Positions 17,727 to 25,286 of a stretch of DNA of 63,215 nt are shown piece by piece. The notes beneath the pieces are model-generated. The model searched no databases, was not told the origin of the DNA, and saw only the letters and a list, made by a program, of their open reading frames with translations. Position numbers and translations under genes: made by a program. The first letter of the stretch is position 1, and every line of letters starts with the position of its first letter. Source of the DNA: a virus; the IMG/VR virus record IMGVR_UViG_3300020021_000008, positions 1 through 63,215 of that record. One strand, 5' to 3'.

Positions 17727-17984
17727 ATGAAAAACACCACCAGTGTTTCTGCATCCCTGCCGCGTATCATCGGCAGCATTTCCATCGCAATCATCAAGCA
17801 CGTAAACGTGCCCGTCGAGAGCGATCCGTCCGGCCGCTCCATTGGCGAGCTAATCGACGCTCACCTCACCGAGCAGTACAACCAGGGCAACGCGGTACAA
17901 TCCGTCACCCTGGAGTTGAGCGAGCCCCAAGCCCGTCTGGAGGAGTTCCACCAGCACAGTCCCTACGCCCGCGCCGTCGAGTAA
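17727..17984 (+). CDS. Small protein, unknown
   Basis: 85 aa from ATG 17727, RBS CAGGAGTCCGTCAC. Contains SASLPRIIGSISIAIIKHVN and SIGELIDAHLTEQYNQG. Preceded by the small hairpin AAGGT-GTT-ACCTT. No family recognised. Confidence 0.5.
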   Translation: MKNTTSVSASLPRIIGSISIAIIKHVNVPVESDPSGRSIGELIDAHLTEQYNQGNAVQSVTLELSEPQARLEEFHQHSPYARAVE

Positions 17985-17990
17985 CTCCTC

Positions 17991-18125
17991 ATGGTTCAAC
18001 TCCTGGCGTTTCTCGCAATCGCCACAGGGTGTCTCATTCTTGTGTCAGTTGTGCGTATCATCGAGACAATACAACGGGCGTTCAAACGCCCCCACCGTTA
18101 CAAACGCCCGCCACCTCCACCCTAA
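17991..18125 (+). CDS. Membrane micropeptide, 44 aa
   Basis: Starts 6 bases after the previous stop (TAACTCCTCATG). Residues 3-24 (QLLAFLAIATGCLILVSVVR) form one TM helix; the C-terminus is basic and ends in five prolines. Confidence 0.5.
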   Translation: MVQLLAFLAIATGCLILVSVVRIIETIQRAFKRPHRYKRPPPPP

Positions 18126-18130
18126 CCTAA

Positions 18131-18154
18131 ATCCCCCACCAAGCGGTGGGGGAT
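18131..18154 (+). terminator. Strong hairpin
   Basis: ATCCCCCACC-AAGC-GGTGGGGGAT, 10-bp perfect stem, followed by CCTTTC. Weak T-tract. Confidence 0.5.
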
Positions 18155-18177
18155 CCTTTCACCTCCAGGGTGTTACC

Positions 18178-18501
18178 ATGGTGTTACCACCAGCCATCCG
18201 CAATACCACCTTCCGAGCCGCACTTACCTTCATCGGCATCGCCCAGGCACTCGACGTGCTATCCACCCAAACCGCGCTAGCGCACGGCTCAATCGAGCTA
18301 AACCCCGCCGCCCTCTACCTCCAGCAAACCCTAGGTCCAGTGTATTGGGGTGCCCCCAAACTCTTGATGGGAGCCATCGCCATCGCCATCGCGGCGCGGC
18401 TTTCTCCTCACCTCATCACCCCACCAGTCTTCTGGACAGCCCTAGTCATTGCCAAACTCTACGCCATCGTAATCCTCAACAACTACCTCCAACTGGTGTG
18501 A
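18178..18501 (+). CDS. Membrane protein, DUF5658-like
   Basis: 107 aa. The start ATG lies inside a doubled GGTGTTACC motif. Three hydrophobic segments; residues about 18-50 (GIAQALDVLSTQTALAHGSI then ELNP) match the D-T-G-ELNP pattern I recall for DUF5658 membrane proteins. Role unknown. Confidence 0.5.
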   Translation: MVLPPAIRNTTFRAALTFIGIAQALDVLSTQTALAHGSIELNPAALYLQQTLGPVYWGAPKLLMGAIAIAIAARLSPHLITPPVFWTALVIAKLYAIVILNNYLQLV

Positions 18502-18510
18502 CACCAGCCA

Positions 18511-18540
18511 AAGCCCTGCACCAGTGTGCAGGGCTTTTCT
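18511..18540 (+). terminator. Intrinsic terminator
   Basis: AAGCCCTGCA-CCAGTG-TGCAGGGCTTTTCT; 10-bp stem running into a T-tract. Confidence 0.75.
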
Positions 18541-18773
18541 CTGTGGTGTTACTTTCAGCTGTGCTTCTCAGCAAATCAAATCTCCAGTTAGCCAAAACCC
18601 TCCAGCACTAATCACACCTGCGCACGTGCAACACCCACACCCGACCCACCATTCGCCAAAAGAATATGTGTCCACCCCTATACCTCTTGCCAGTTCACAC
18701 CACCTATGCAACAATACAACTCAAGAGGTGCGTTCCGCACCTCTCTCCCCCTCAACTACTGAGGAGCACTCTC
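18541..18773 (+). other. Intergenic leader with hairpin
   Basis: No gene seen. The perfect hairpin GAGGTGCG-TTC-CGCACCTC sits at 18724-18742, just before the RBS of the next gene. A TTGCCA at 18687 could be a -35 box, but no good -10 is at the right distance. Confidence 0.4.
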
Positions 18774-19235
18774 GTGCCCATCCCCAAGGAGCGACTCTTC
18801 GCTCTAATCGACGCCAGCCGTGAAATCCTAGCCACCAGCAAAAACCGTGATGCTGCCATCACCACAGCATTAATCCAGCACTCCGCCCAGCTAATTTCCA
18901 CTTCCCAGTTGGTTCAGCAAATTTACGAGGCCCTCGCGTTTCATCAGCCAGAAGCCCCAGCAATTCTCACCATCCAGCAAGAACACGCGTGGCGCATAAC
19001 CACTGGTGCTCGCAACGAGTACCGCAAGCTCTGGACTCAACAGCACCGGGCCGGACACTGGGCAGAGGCCGCGAGCGGCCTCGCTACTCGTGGATTCTCC
19101 CGAGAAGAGATCCTCGCCGAGTTCCGCCGTGAGAACAACATACCAGACCCCTCAACTATTACCCTCGAGACGCTTGGTCTCGCGGAGCCGCTTGGCTCTG
19201 CCACAATTACACTTAGTGAGGACGACCAGTCATGA
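18774..19235 (+). CDS. Early protein, unknown, 153 aa
   Basis: GTG 18774 chosen for RBS GAGGAGCACTCTC. Helical, with AWRITTGARNEYRKLWTQQH and GFSREEILAEFRRENN. Overlaps the next ATG by 4 bases. No family recognised. Confidence 0.5.
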   Translation: MPIPKERLFALIDASREILATSKNRDAAITTALIQHSAQLISTSQLVQQIYEALAFHQPEAPAILTIQQEHAWRITTGARNEYRKLWTQQHRAGHWAEAASGLATRGFSREEILAEFRRENNIPDPSTITLETLGLAEPLGSATITLSEDDQS

Positions 19236-19711
19236 CCACAGGCCACGTCACCCCAGCCTCGCTCCTCAACCCAACGAACTTTCCCCCTCGCATCGACCGA
19301 TCCACTTCCATTCCCCCTGGCACCAAGCTTATCCTCGCCGCCGACCTCTCCCATCGAGACCTAACCTCCGCCGAGAAGCACGGATTACACTGGGGCACCC
19401 ACATCCTCATTACCCAGGATCGCGTTAACCAGCGCTTTTCAACCTGGGACGAAATCGACCACGCCCGCGCAGTCGTAGCCAGAGCCCTCGCCGACGAGCG
19501 GCGCAAAGCCACCAGAGCAGCGGAACTGGCCGAACGCGCAGTAGCCGGCGAAGCCCCACCACTCAAGCGCGAAACAAGCTCCAAAACACAGTGGCGAGCT
19601 AACCGCTCGCCAGAACAAATTGCCACTGACCGCCAGCGAGATGCAGAGCGCAAGCGGGCGGCACGGAGTGCCGCCAAAGCGGCACCAGTTAGCCAAGGCC
19701 ATTCCAGCTAA
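19232..19711 (+). CDS. Early protein with long basic helical tail
   Basis: 159 aa, coupled to the gene before it (ATGA overlap). From residue about 70 it is Ala/Arg/Glu-rich and probably coiled (DHARAVVARALADERRKATR), with a very basic C-terminal end (QRDAERKRAARSAAKAA). It may bind nucleic acid; function unknown. Confidence 0.5.
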   Translation: MTTGHVTPASLLNPTNFPPRIDRSTSIPPGTKLILAADLSHRDLTSAEKHGLHWGTHILITQDRVNQRFSTWDEIDHARAVVARALADERRKATRAAELAERAVAGEAPPLKRETSSKTQWRANRSPEQIATDRQRDAERKRAARSAAKAAPVSQGHSS

Positions 19712-19797
19712 CACCGACACCCCACTCCGGGCAGCCAAGGCGGAATCAGCATTGACCGCAATCCACCTCCTACAACCTAAGGTTGAGTAGATACCGG

Positions 19798-19825
19798 TTG
19801 CATATGTGTGTCATTGTGGTATCAT
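19798..19825 (+). promoter_or_regulatory. Candidate sigma-70 promoter
   Basis: TTGCAT, 16-base spacer, TATCAT, in a 200-base intergenic gap before the gene at 19913. Fair match to both boxes. Confidence 0.4.
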
Positions 19826-19912
19826 TGGGTTGCGGTCCCATGCCGCCACAGCGCTCCAGCTGGAGTCGAGTCCTAGGACTCGACTCCCCGCAAACTAGGG
19901 AGTACCCAACCA

Positions 19913-20371
19913 GTGTCGCTTAGCCCAACCGGCCTGACCCTCAGCCTAACCTTCGATCTCGGCCCCAGGCACTTCCGAGTGTGGAGCGATCCGCTCTACC
20001 GCACAGCCCTCACCATACAGGAACTCGAACCCGGCGCTCCGCCCCTCCAGCTGCCATTTCAGCGCCACTGGGCCGGGTTCGACCCAGAGCTTATCGTCAA
20101 GCGCGCCCTCTACATCATTGCCCAGGCAGACTATTTCGGCGAGGCTAAGGCCTCGTCCAGCCATGCCCCAGTCCACTACATCCCAGCCCGACAGGCAGCA
20201 GGCCACCGCGACGATTGCACCACCTGCGGTGGCTTTGCCCTAGCCTACAAGCGCAAACACAACCACAGTTGCCCCGGATGCGCAGGCACCGGAGTGAAAT
20301 CCCCCAAGGGGGCCACTTCCAAGCCGTCCAGCCGCAAACCCGCCCTCTCCCTCGCGGACATAGGGCTATGA
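19913..20371 (+). CDS. Zinc-ribbon protein ending in LADIGL
   Basis: 152 aa from GTG (RBS GGGAGTACCC). N-terminal beta region (LTFDLGPRHFRVWSDPLYRT). Residues about 96-125 carry two Cys pairs, CTTCGG and CPGCAGTG, a DnaJ-like zinc module. The C-terminus ALSLADIGL shares its last residues with three other unrelated proteins in this genome. Confidence 0.55.
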   Translation: MSLSPTGLTLSLTFDLGPRHFRVWSDPLYRTALTIQELEPGAPPLQLPFQRHWAGFDPELIVKRALYIIAQADYFGEAKASSSHAPVHYIPARQAAGHRDDCTTCGGFALAYKRKHNHSCPGCAGTGVKSPKGATSKPSSRKPALSLADIGL

Positions 20372-20415
20372 GCATCATATACCTCACATTCCCAAACTAC
20401 CGCCGGAGCAGTCCT

Positions 20416-20526
20416 ATGCCACCTGCCCCAACCACCGAGGGCATAGCAGGGATTATCCTGCTGGTGTTCTCAGCCATCATAGTGGTGACACTCGTCAGCC
20501 TCTTCGCCCTCGCGCTTTTCTCATAG
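20416..20526 (+). CDS. Membrane micropeptide, 36 aa
   Basis: ATG 20416 has RBS CGGAGCAGTCCT; an ATG at 20368 overlapping the previous stop would add 16 residues. Residues 10-34 (AGIILLVFSAIIVVTLVSLF) form one TM helix. Confidence 0.5.
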   Translation: MPPAPTTEGIAGIILLVFSAIIVVTLVSLFALALFS

Positions 20527-20534
20527 GTGTTGTC

Positions 20535-20795
20535 ATGGCCCCTGTTCCGTTCTCCGTTCACGAGCATATTGCAGAACGTGCCCACCACGCTCGACGTGGC
20601 CATCCTGCAATCCCTGCCGGAACCAAGCTATTTCTCATAGCCCTCCCAGGTGGAGGATGGTTCTCCTACTCCTATGTGTTCGAGGATGCTGCAAGGGCAG
20701 TTGCAGATAAGCTCGATCGCGATCGCTCCCTCGATCCTAACTTCAACCGCCGTGCTGACCCTGAGCATTGCCTGCACTCTCACATTCGCGAGTGA
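20535..20795 (+). CDS. Small protein, unknown
   Basis: 86 aa. His-rich start (VHEHIAERAHHARRGHPAIP), then GTKLFLIALPGGGWFSYSYV and a helix. Preceded by GGTGTTGTC, a motif seen in several leaders here. Confidence 0.45.
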   Translation: MAPVPFSVHEHIAERAHHARRGHPAIPAGTKLFLIALPGGGWFSYSYVFEDAARAVADKLDRDRSLDPNFNRRADPEHCLHSHIRE

Positions 20796-20906
20796 GTACG
20801 CGCGCCGAGGCGCGTAACGCGCGCACAGGTGTTCTATTCTTATGGTGTTACGGGCGATCTTCGATCGCCTCCGTCCAACCAAAACCCCAGCCAAGGAGCA
20901 CCTCCA

Positions 20907-21143
20907 ATGAACACCGAATACGATTATCCCGAAGGCTCCGACCCCGACTGGACCGACGAAGAGGGCCACCAGTTCGCCGACCCAGGCGGCCGAAGTGCCC
21001 TGCGCGCCTCTTCGGCCCGCAATCCTCGCAACCTCCCATGTCCGAACTGCGAGGAGCCCAATCGGCTTACTCCCCGTGACCATGCCCTGGGCTACCAGTG
21101 CGACAGCTGCGCCGACTGCGCAGAGCGTGGAGGGGAGTACTAG
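20907..21143 (+). CDS. Small zinc-ribbon protein
   Basis: 78 aa from ATG 20907, RBS AAGGAGCACCTCCA. Acidic N-terminus; residues about 44-72 give CPNCEEPN ... CDSCADC, a likely zinc ribbon. Confidence 0.55.
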   Translation: MNTEYDYPEGSDPDWTDEEGHQFADPGGRSALRASSARNPRNLPCPNCEEPNRLTPRDHALGYQCDSCADCAERGGEY

Positions 21144-21147
21144 CACC

Positions 21148-21366
21148 ATGGAAAAGCGCCTTACCATGCTTGGCGAACTCCAGTTCGCCTTCCTCAATTT
21201 CGCCGAGGCCGGAAACCTCCTCCACGAGGCCATCGACGCCTATCGCGTCGCAAACGAGGACTTTCCAGGTGACTCAATGCTCGAAGCGGTGCAAGTGTAT
21301 CTCGAAACCGCTCCGGATTTGCCTGATATCGAAGGAGATACCTGGCAACCGTATGTAGGACCATAG
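21148..21366 (+). CDS. Small helical protein
   Basis: 72 aa. Helix LTMLGELQFAFLNFAEAGNL and acidic tail (DLPDIEGDTWQPYVGP). No family recognised. Confidence 0.45.
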   Translation: MEKRLTMLGELQFAFLNFAEAGNLLHEAIDAYRVANEDFPGDSMLEAVQVYLETAPDLPDIEGDTWQPYVGP

Positions 21367-21368
21367 CC

Positions 21369-21560
21369 ATGACCATTCCCGAGATCAAACTCCTACCCAC
21401 CTGGGAGGAGTGCGAAACGGCCAGCGCTGCTGGTTCCGCCACTCCCCTCCAACTCTTCATCTACCTCGAGGAGACCGCCGAGCCCGACACGCACCTCTTC
21501 CGCGAGCGCCTAATCGCCCTACTCAACTCAATCACCACAGACACCTGGCAGGAGTCCTAA
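21369..21560 (+). CDS. Small acidic protein
   Basis: 63 aa, begins 2 bases after the previous stop. Contains LPTWEECETASAAGSATPLQ. Unknown. Confidence 0.45.
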   Translation: MTIPEIKLLPTWEECETASAAGSATPLQLFIYLEETAEPDTHLFRERLIALLNSITTDTWQES

Positions 21561-21562
21561 TC

Positions 21563-21748
21563 ATGCAAACCATCTCCATCATGAAGCCCACTCGCGGTAA
21601 CTCTGGTTGGATCGTCTGGATCCAGGTGGATGGCCACCAGTCGGTAGCGGTATTGCACTCTAATGCCGACACCGCAACGCTCCGCGCCTCCACCATCGCC
21701 GGCGTCCTCCGTGATACCCTTTCCCTCCACCCCCACCTAGAATTCTAG
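21563..21748 (+). CDS. Small beta-rich protein
   Basis: 61 aa, RBS CAGGAGTCCTAATC. Contains NSGWIVWIQVDGHQSVAVLH. The stop codon lies inside the 14-bp hairpin at 21738. Unknown. Confidence 0.45.
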   Translation: MQTISIMKPTRGNSGWIVWIQVDGHQSVAVLHSNADTATLRASTIAGVLRDTLSLHPHLEF

Positions 21749-21768
21749 CCCTTCGGGCTAGAATTCTA
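21738..21768 (+). terminator. Perfect 14-bp hairpin over a stop codon
   Basis: TAGAATTCTAGCCC-TTC-GGGCTAGAATTCTA. No T-tract, so it may act as an RNA end-protecting or processing hairpin. Confidence 0.5.
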
Positions 21769-21798
21769 CCCACCACCTGTAACCACGGAGCACCTCCA

Positions 21799-22167
21799 AT
21801 GTATGTTCATGTCGGGAACGAGTGTGATGGCCGCTGGGTCAAAGCCTTCAACACCGAGGCCGAGGCACGCACCAGCATCAAAGCCTATGCTATTATCGAC
21901 GAGTCCGACGCCCTCCCCCGTCGAGGAGTAAGTTACCACAGTGATATCGGCGGAACCCACTCCTACCACCGCCTCCCCCCAATTACTCACGCCACTCTCG
22001 TCGCGGCGCAATTCGAGTCCCTTCTCGATGCCTTCGACTCCCGCGAATGCGGCACCCTCACCGCCGCCCAGGTGGAGTTGTTGGCTCGAGTGGAACCGAC
22101 CTATGCCGAAGAAGAGCGCGGTGCCGCCATTCCAGAGCCGCCGAGAGGCGGCTCGCCCCAGCGCTGA
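21799..22167 (+). CDS. Early protein, unknown, 122 aa
   Basis: RBS GGAGCACCTCCA. N-terminal MYVHVGNECDGRWVKAF then a helix; later ATLVAAQFESLLDAF. No family recognised. Confidence 0.5.
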   Translation: MYVHVGNECDGRWVKAFNTEAEARTSIKAYAIIDESDALPRRGVSYHSDIGGTHSYHRLPPITHATLVAAQFESLLDAFDSRECGTLTAAQVELLARVEPTYAEEERGAAIPEPPRGGSPQR

Positions 22168-22180
22168 TAGGAGCACATTT

Positions 22181-22511
22181 CATGAGCACATTGCAGAGCA
22201 CCTTACTAGCCTATGCTGTTGAGCGAGCGATCACGAGACTCTTCCGAGGGCTTCGCCCTCTCCCTCTTACTCCGGAGTCATTGCAATGCCTTTCGATGCA
22301 GCACCAGAGACCGGCAAAGCCGGTCTCGCTCCCTGGCAAACCCTTCTCCTCGACGCCGCTGATATCATGGAGCGTCGAGGCGGATGTAAAGGCGAGCTTG
22401 TCAACAAGCGTGGCGAGGTGTGTTTCCTCGGCGCCCTGTCCGCCAGCGCATACGGCGATCCCTTCGCCCTCCATCACACCGGGGGTCGTTGTGACCATAA
22501 CTCCCCTTTAA
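22181..22511 (+). CDS. Possible small ORF with strong RBS, largely overlapping the next gene
   Basis: ATG 22181 has RBS GGAGCACATTTC like its neighbours, and the first 20 residues (STLQSTLLAYAVERAITRLF) look like an amphipathic helix. The frame has no stop until 22511 and overlaps the MPFD gene by more than 200 bases, so the natural end is doubtful. Confidence 0.25.
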
Positions 22512-22714
22512 TGCAAGCTGTCAGCGCAATGGCTCGCCACACTCACGCACCTCGCCCCCACGACGCCGAGCAGTACGCTCGCCAGATGAGCCACACAGCT
22601 ACGTGGAACAACTACTACGCGCATACCACCCAGTTTATCGTTGCCACCATGCGAACAGTCGCCGTCCACGGCAGGCCTCACACCAGTCCCTGGGAGGAGG
22701 TCGCCCCGCTCTAG
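22286..22714 (+). CDS. MPFD-family protein, DUF6197-like
   Basis: 142 aa. Starts MPFDAAP, as do three others in this genome. Helix QTLLLDAADIMERRGGCKG, then CFLGALSASAYGDPF matches the C-x-GAL...A signature of DUF6197-type small phage proteins. Function unknown. Confidence 0.55.
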   Translation: MPFDAAPETGKAGLAPWQTLLLDAADIMERRGGCKGELVNKRGEVCFLGALSASAYGDPFALHHTGGRCDHNSPLMQAVSAMARHTHAPRPHDAEQYARQMSHTATWNNYYAHTTQFIVATMRTVAVHGRPHTSPWEEVAPL

Positions 22715-22760
22715 TCACCACTTATCCTGACGCTCAACCGCCTTTCTCGGAGCACTTCTC

Positions 22761-22985
22761 TTGCAGCTCTTTTACATTAACTACACCGAACGGAGCCCGT
22801 CGGGCTCCACTGACACGGATTACCAAGCGGGACCATTCCCCACACCAGCGATAGCGGAGCAACGTATCGCCGAACTCGAATGTGAACCCCGCGTGAGAGC
22901 AATCTATGTCAGCGACTTCCGAAATTGTCGCCGAGCGTTAGTTTCAACCCAAACCACGGAGCCACTCCAATGCCCTTCGACCTAA
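22761..22985 (+). CDS. Small protein from a TTG start
   Basis: 74 aa; TTG 22761 has the local RBS GGAGCACTTCTC. Contains QLFYINYTERSPSGSTDTDY and AEQRIAELECEPRVRAIYVS. Overlaps the next start by 16 bases. Confidence 0.45.
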   Translation: MQLFYINYTERSPSGSTDTDYQAGPFPTPAIAEQRIAELECEPRVRAIYVSDFRNCRRALVSTQTTEPLQCPST

Positions 22986-23344
22986 GCCCTCCAGAGCCCA
23001 CTCCCCGCACCATCTCCACGGTACTACTCAAGGCCGCAGAGTTAATCCGCACTCATGGCCTCGCCAAGTTCCTCCGCCAGGACGACGCCGGCCAGCTCTG
23101 CATCCATGGAGCCATCTGCATGGCCCTCTACAACAACCCTTACGGAGCCAACCGGGACTGTGACATGTACGATCCTGCACAGCACAAAATTGGTCAGCTC
23201 ATCCGACGTGAACTGGGACACGTTAGCTGGCCAGGCGATTGGGGCTGTGCTTACTGGAACAACGCCCCAGAGCGCACCGCCGAGGAGGTCATCGCAGTGC
23301 TCATCAAAACGGCCGCCGCCGAGCACGCCGCAGCAGCGCTCTAG
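22970..23344 (+). CDS. MPFD-family protein, DUF6197-like
   Basis: 124 aa from ATG 22970 (RBS CGGAGCCACTCCA). STVLLKAAELIRTHGLAKFL and CIHGAICMALYNNPYG match the DUF6197 pattern shared with the gene at 22286. Its stop codon abuts the hammerhead ribozyme, so its mRNA would be cut just downstream. Confidence 0.55.
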   Translation: MPFDLSPPEPTPRTISTVLLKAAELIRTHGLAKFLRQDDAGQLCIHGAICMALYNNPYGANRDCDMYDPAQHKIGQLIRRELGHVSWPGDWGCAYWNNAPERTAEEVIAVLIKTAAAEHAAAAL

Positions 23345-23405
23345 GACGAAACGGAGCCCTCTGGGCTCCGTCACGAGGTATTGCCTCGTCTGATGAGTCC
23401 GAGCG
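23337..23405 (+). ncRNA. Type II hammerhead ribozyme
   Basis: All core elements are present in the type II order (stem II open). Stem II 3' strand GGAC (23344-23347) is followed by GAAA (23348-23351). Stem III is CGGAGCCC/GGGCTCCG (23352-23370), then T71-C72. Stem I is ACGAGG/CCTCGT (23373-23389) with a 5-base loop, then CTGATGA (23390-23396) and the stem II 5' strand GTCC (23397-23400). Stem II extends by CGCTC/GAGCG with a UA bulge. Cleavage is predicted after C23372, leaving a 5'-OH RNA 65 bases upstream of the beta-helix gene. It lies in the sense of both flanking genes. Confidence 0.9.
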
Positions 23406-23421
23406 GGCCTTCGGCCCGCTC
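23401..23421 (+). terminator. Hairpin competing with ribozyme stem II
   Basis: GAGCGGGCC-TTC-GGCCCGCTC, 9-bp stem. Its first five bases are also the outer part of hammerhead stem II, so the two helices exclude each other. Confidence 0.5.
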
Positions 23422-23437
23422 CTATGGAGTAATTGCT

Positions 23438-24796
23438 ATGCGAACATCTACAGCAATAGGCTTGGCCCTAGTGGCGTTCGCATACGCCATTCCGCCCAAT
23501 GCCCTTGCGCAGACTGCCAGCCCCACCACCATCAACGCCTGCACCACCGCCCCCAGTGGTGTTAAGGCCTGCGTCACCGGAACCCTCACCATCACCGTGA
23601 CCCCTGCTGCAGTGAGCCCTCCTCCTCCACCTCCCCCACCTCCTCCACCACCGCCCCCACCGCCACCATCGACCAGCTACGTCTGCCTCCGCAACTGGTA
23701 CGTCAGTCCCGGCGGAGGCGGCGCAGGCACCAGCGCCAGTCCGTGGCCCAGCATTTCTGCCGCCGACACCAGCGGAAAGCTCGCCGCCGGCGATTGCATC
23801 AATGTGGCCAGCGGCACCTACAGCAGCGGCCCGACAACACTGTCGCATGGTGGCAACGCCAATGCCGTCAGCGGCTACGTCGTCTATCGGAGCGCTACGA
23901 AGGGCGCCGCTCACCTCGTCGCCACTGGCAGCATGCAGAACTGGATCCAGGTAAACGCCCCCTACGTAGTGTTCGACGGGTTCGACCTCAACGGTGGCAA
24001 CAGCGGGCGAAGCAGTTCCCCTGTGACTGCTGGCGCATGCCTCACCGGCCAAAGCCATCATTTCCAGGCCCTCAACAACACCGCTCACGACTGCGGCGGG
24101 GCCGGCATCGGAGCCCTCTACCAGGATTGGTACTGGTTTGTTGGCAACGTGGTGCATGACTGCGCCAAGTTCTCTGGCTACCAGGAGTCCGGGATCAGCA
24201 TCTACGAACCAGCCAAGGTCACGTTTACCGCAACAGCACTTGACACCAGTGCCACCTACCACATCCAGGTCACCGGGAACACCACCTACTCCAACGCCGA
24301 GACCTACCTCCCAGGAACCGGCCACACGGATGGCAACGGAATTATCCTCGATGATTTCCTAGACGCTCAGGGCAACAATCCCAACGTCCCAGCCGGTACG
24401 GTCTACCCCTACAAGAGCCTGGTTAGCGGCAACACCAGCTACAACAACGGTGGGAGGGGGATACATAGTTTCTCCAGCACCGGGATCACCATAACCGCCA
24501 ATACAGTATACAACAACGTGCTCGACACCTCACTCCTGGGCCAAGAGCGCGGAGGCCTCTCCGTGGTCAACAGCACCAACACCACCATTACTGCCAACAA
24601 AGCCGCAGCACCAACGAGTTCCACGGGCCTCCTCCAGTACGGCACCGCCGCTATGGACAAGCGTTCCAGTGGCTCCACCTGGAGCGGCAACGCCACCTTC
24701 GACCCTCGCAACGGCCAACGCAGCATGAACACCGACAACTCAGCACTTTCCAGCTCATTTCCCGGCAACAACCCACTCGGTGGTCCGTTGCCATAG
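23438..24796 (+). CDS. Secreted right-handed beta-helix protein, paralogue of the tail-fibre tip
   Basis: 452 aa from ATG 23438 (RBS TGGAGTAATTGCT). Residues 1-25 form a Sec signal peptide (MRTSTAIGLALVAFAYAI... ALAQ). A Thr/Pro region with about 18 consecutive prolines follows at about 65-83. The remaining 370 residues are a parallel beta-helix with repeated NNT/NTxYNN turns, ending FPGNNPLGGPLP. The same domain, with the same ending (FPGANPLGGPLP) and many shared blocks (ADxSGKLAAGD, ESGISIYEP-like, HTDGNGIIxDDF), forms the C-terminus of the fibre at 61348-63215. It is probably a polysaccharide-binding or lyase-type domain exported by the infected cell. Confidence 0.8.
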   Translation: MRTSTAIGLALVAFAYAIPPNALAQTASPTTINACTTAPSGVKACVTGTLTITVTPAAVSPPPPPPPPPPPPPPPPPSTSYVCLRNWYVSPGGGGAGTSASPWPSISAADTSGKLAAGDCINVASGTYSSGPTTLSHGGNANAVSGYVVYRSATKGAAHLVATGSMQNWIQVNAPYVVFDGFDLNGGNSGRSSSPVTAGACLTGQSHHFQALNNTAHDCGGAGIGALYQDWYWFVGNVVHDCAKFSGYQESGISIYEPAKVTFTATALDTSATYHIQVTGNTTYSNAETYLPGTGHTDGNGIILDDFLDAQGNNPNVPAGTVYPYKSLVSGNTSYNNGGRGIHSFSSTGITITANTVYNNVLDTSLLGQERGGLSVVNSTNTTITANKAAAPTSSTGLLQYGTAAMDKRSSGSTWSGNATFDPRNGQRSMNTDNSALSSSFPGNNPLGGPLP

Positions 24797-24835
24797 GCGT
24801 GCAAGCGCGCCTACCCTTCACCTGGGAGACTAGCC

Positions 24836-25021
24836 GTGATTGATCTAGCAGACCTTTTCGTCGGGTACGTTATCATCTGCGCGATAATCTATGGCGTGTA
24901 TCGCGTACTCGTAGCGGTCCCGCGCCTCCAGCGGCATAAACCAACTCTCCTGTTGGTGCTCCGCACCAGCGTCATTCTCACGGGCATCCTGTTTCTCATC
25001 AGTGCCATAATCCCCGAGTAA
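24836..25021 (+). CDS. Small membrane protein, two TM
   Basis: 61 aa from GTG 24836 (RBS GGGAGACTAGCC). TM1 LFVGYVIICAIIYGVYRVLV, a basic loop, TM2 LVLRTSVILTGILFLISAII. Unknown. Confidence 0.5.
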   Translation: MIDLADLFVGYVIICAIIYGVYRVLVAVPRLQRHKPTLLLVLRTSVILTGILFLISAIIPE

Positions 25022-25037
25022 GCGCGGAGGCATTCTC

Positions 25038-25286
25038 ATGGACCCTAATCCTCCGACGGAGTTCGAAATCGAAGTATGGAAGCAGAAAATTGCCCGCCTC
25101 ACTCGCGAGGAGTGTGCTCGACTATACCGCTTCGCCCCGACTGGCCATCCGGTATTCAACTCCGAGCTTCCGCTCTACGCCTTGTTCACCGAGCGCTATT
25201 CGGCGCTCGGCGGACTGGACGCAGAACTTTCCCACAAGATCGGATGGAGCGAGGGTCCTCAGGGCATTCCAACCGTGGAGCTGTAA
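25038..25286 (+). CDS. Small protein, unknown
   Basis: 82 aa, RBS CGGAGGCATTCTC. Acidic helical start (TEFEIEVWKQKIARLTREEC). Its last 40 bases overlap the acyltransferase start. Confidence 0.45.
   Translation: MDPNPPTEFEIEVWKQKIARLTREECARLYRFAPTGHPVFNSELPLYALFTERYSALGGLDAELSHKIGWSEGPQGIPTVEL

Noticed and set aside
23470-24325. Minus-strand ORF opposite the beta-helix gene
   Set aside because: Gly/Val/Ala-rich shadow of a signal-peptide gene with clear homology on the plus strand.
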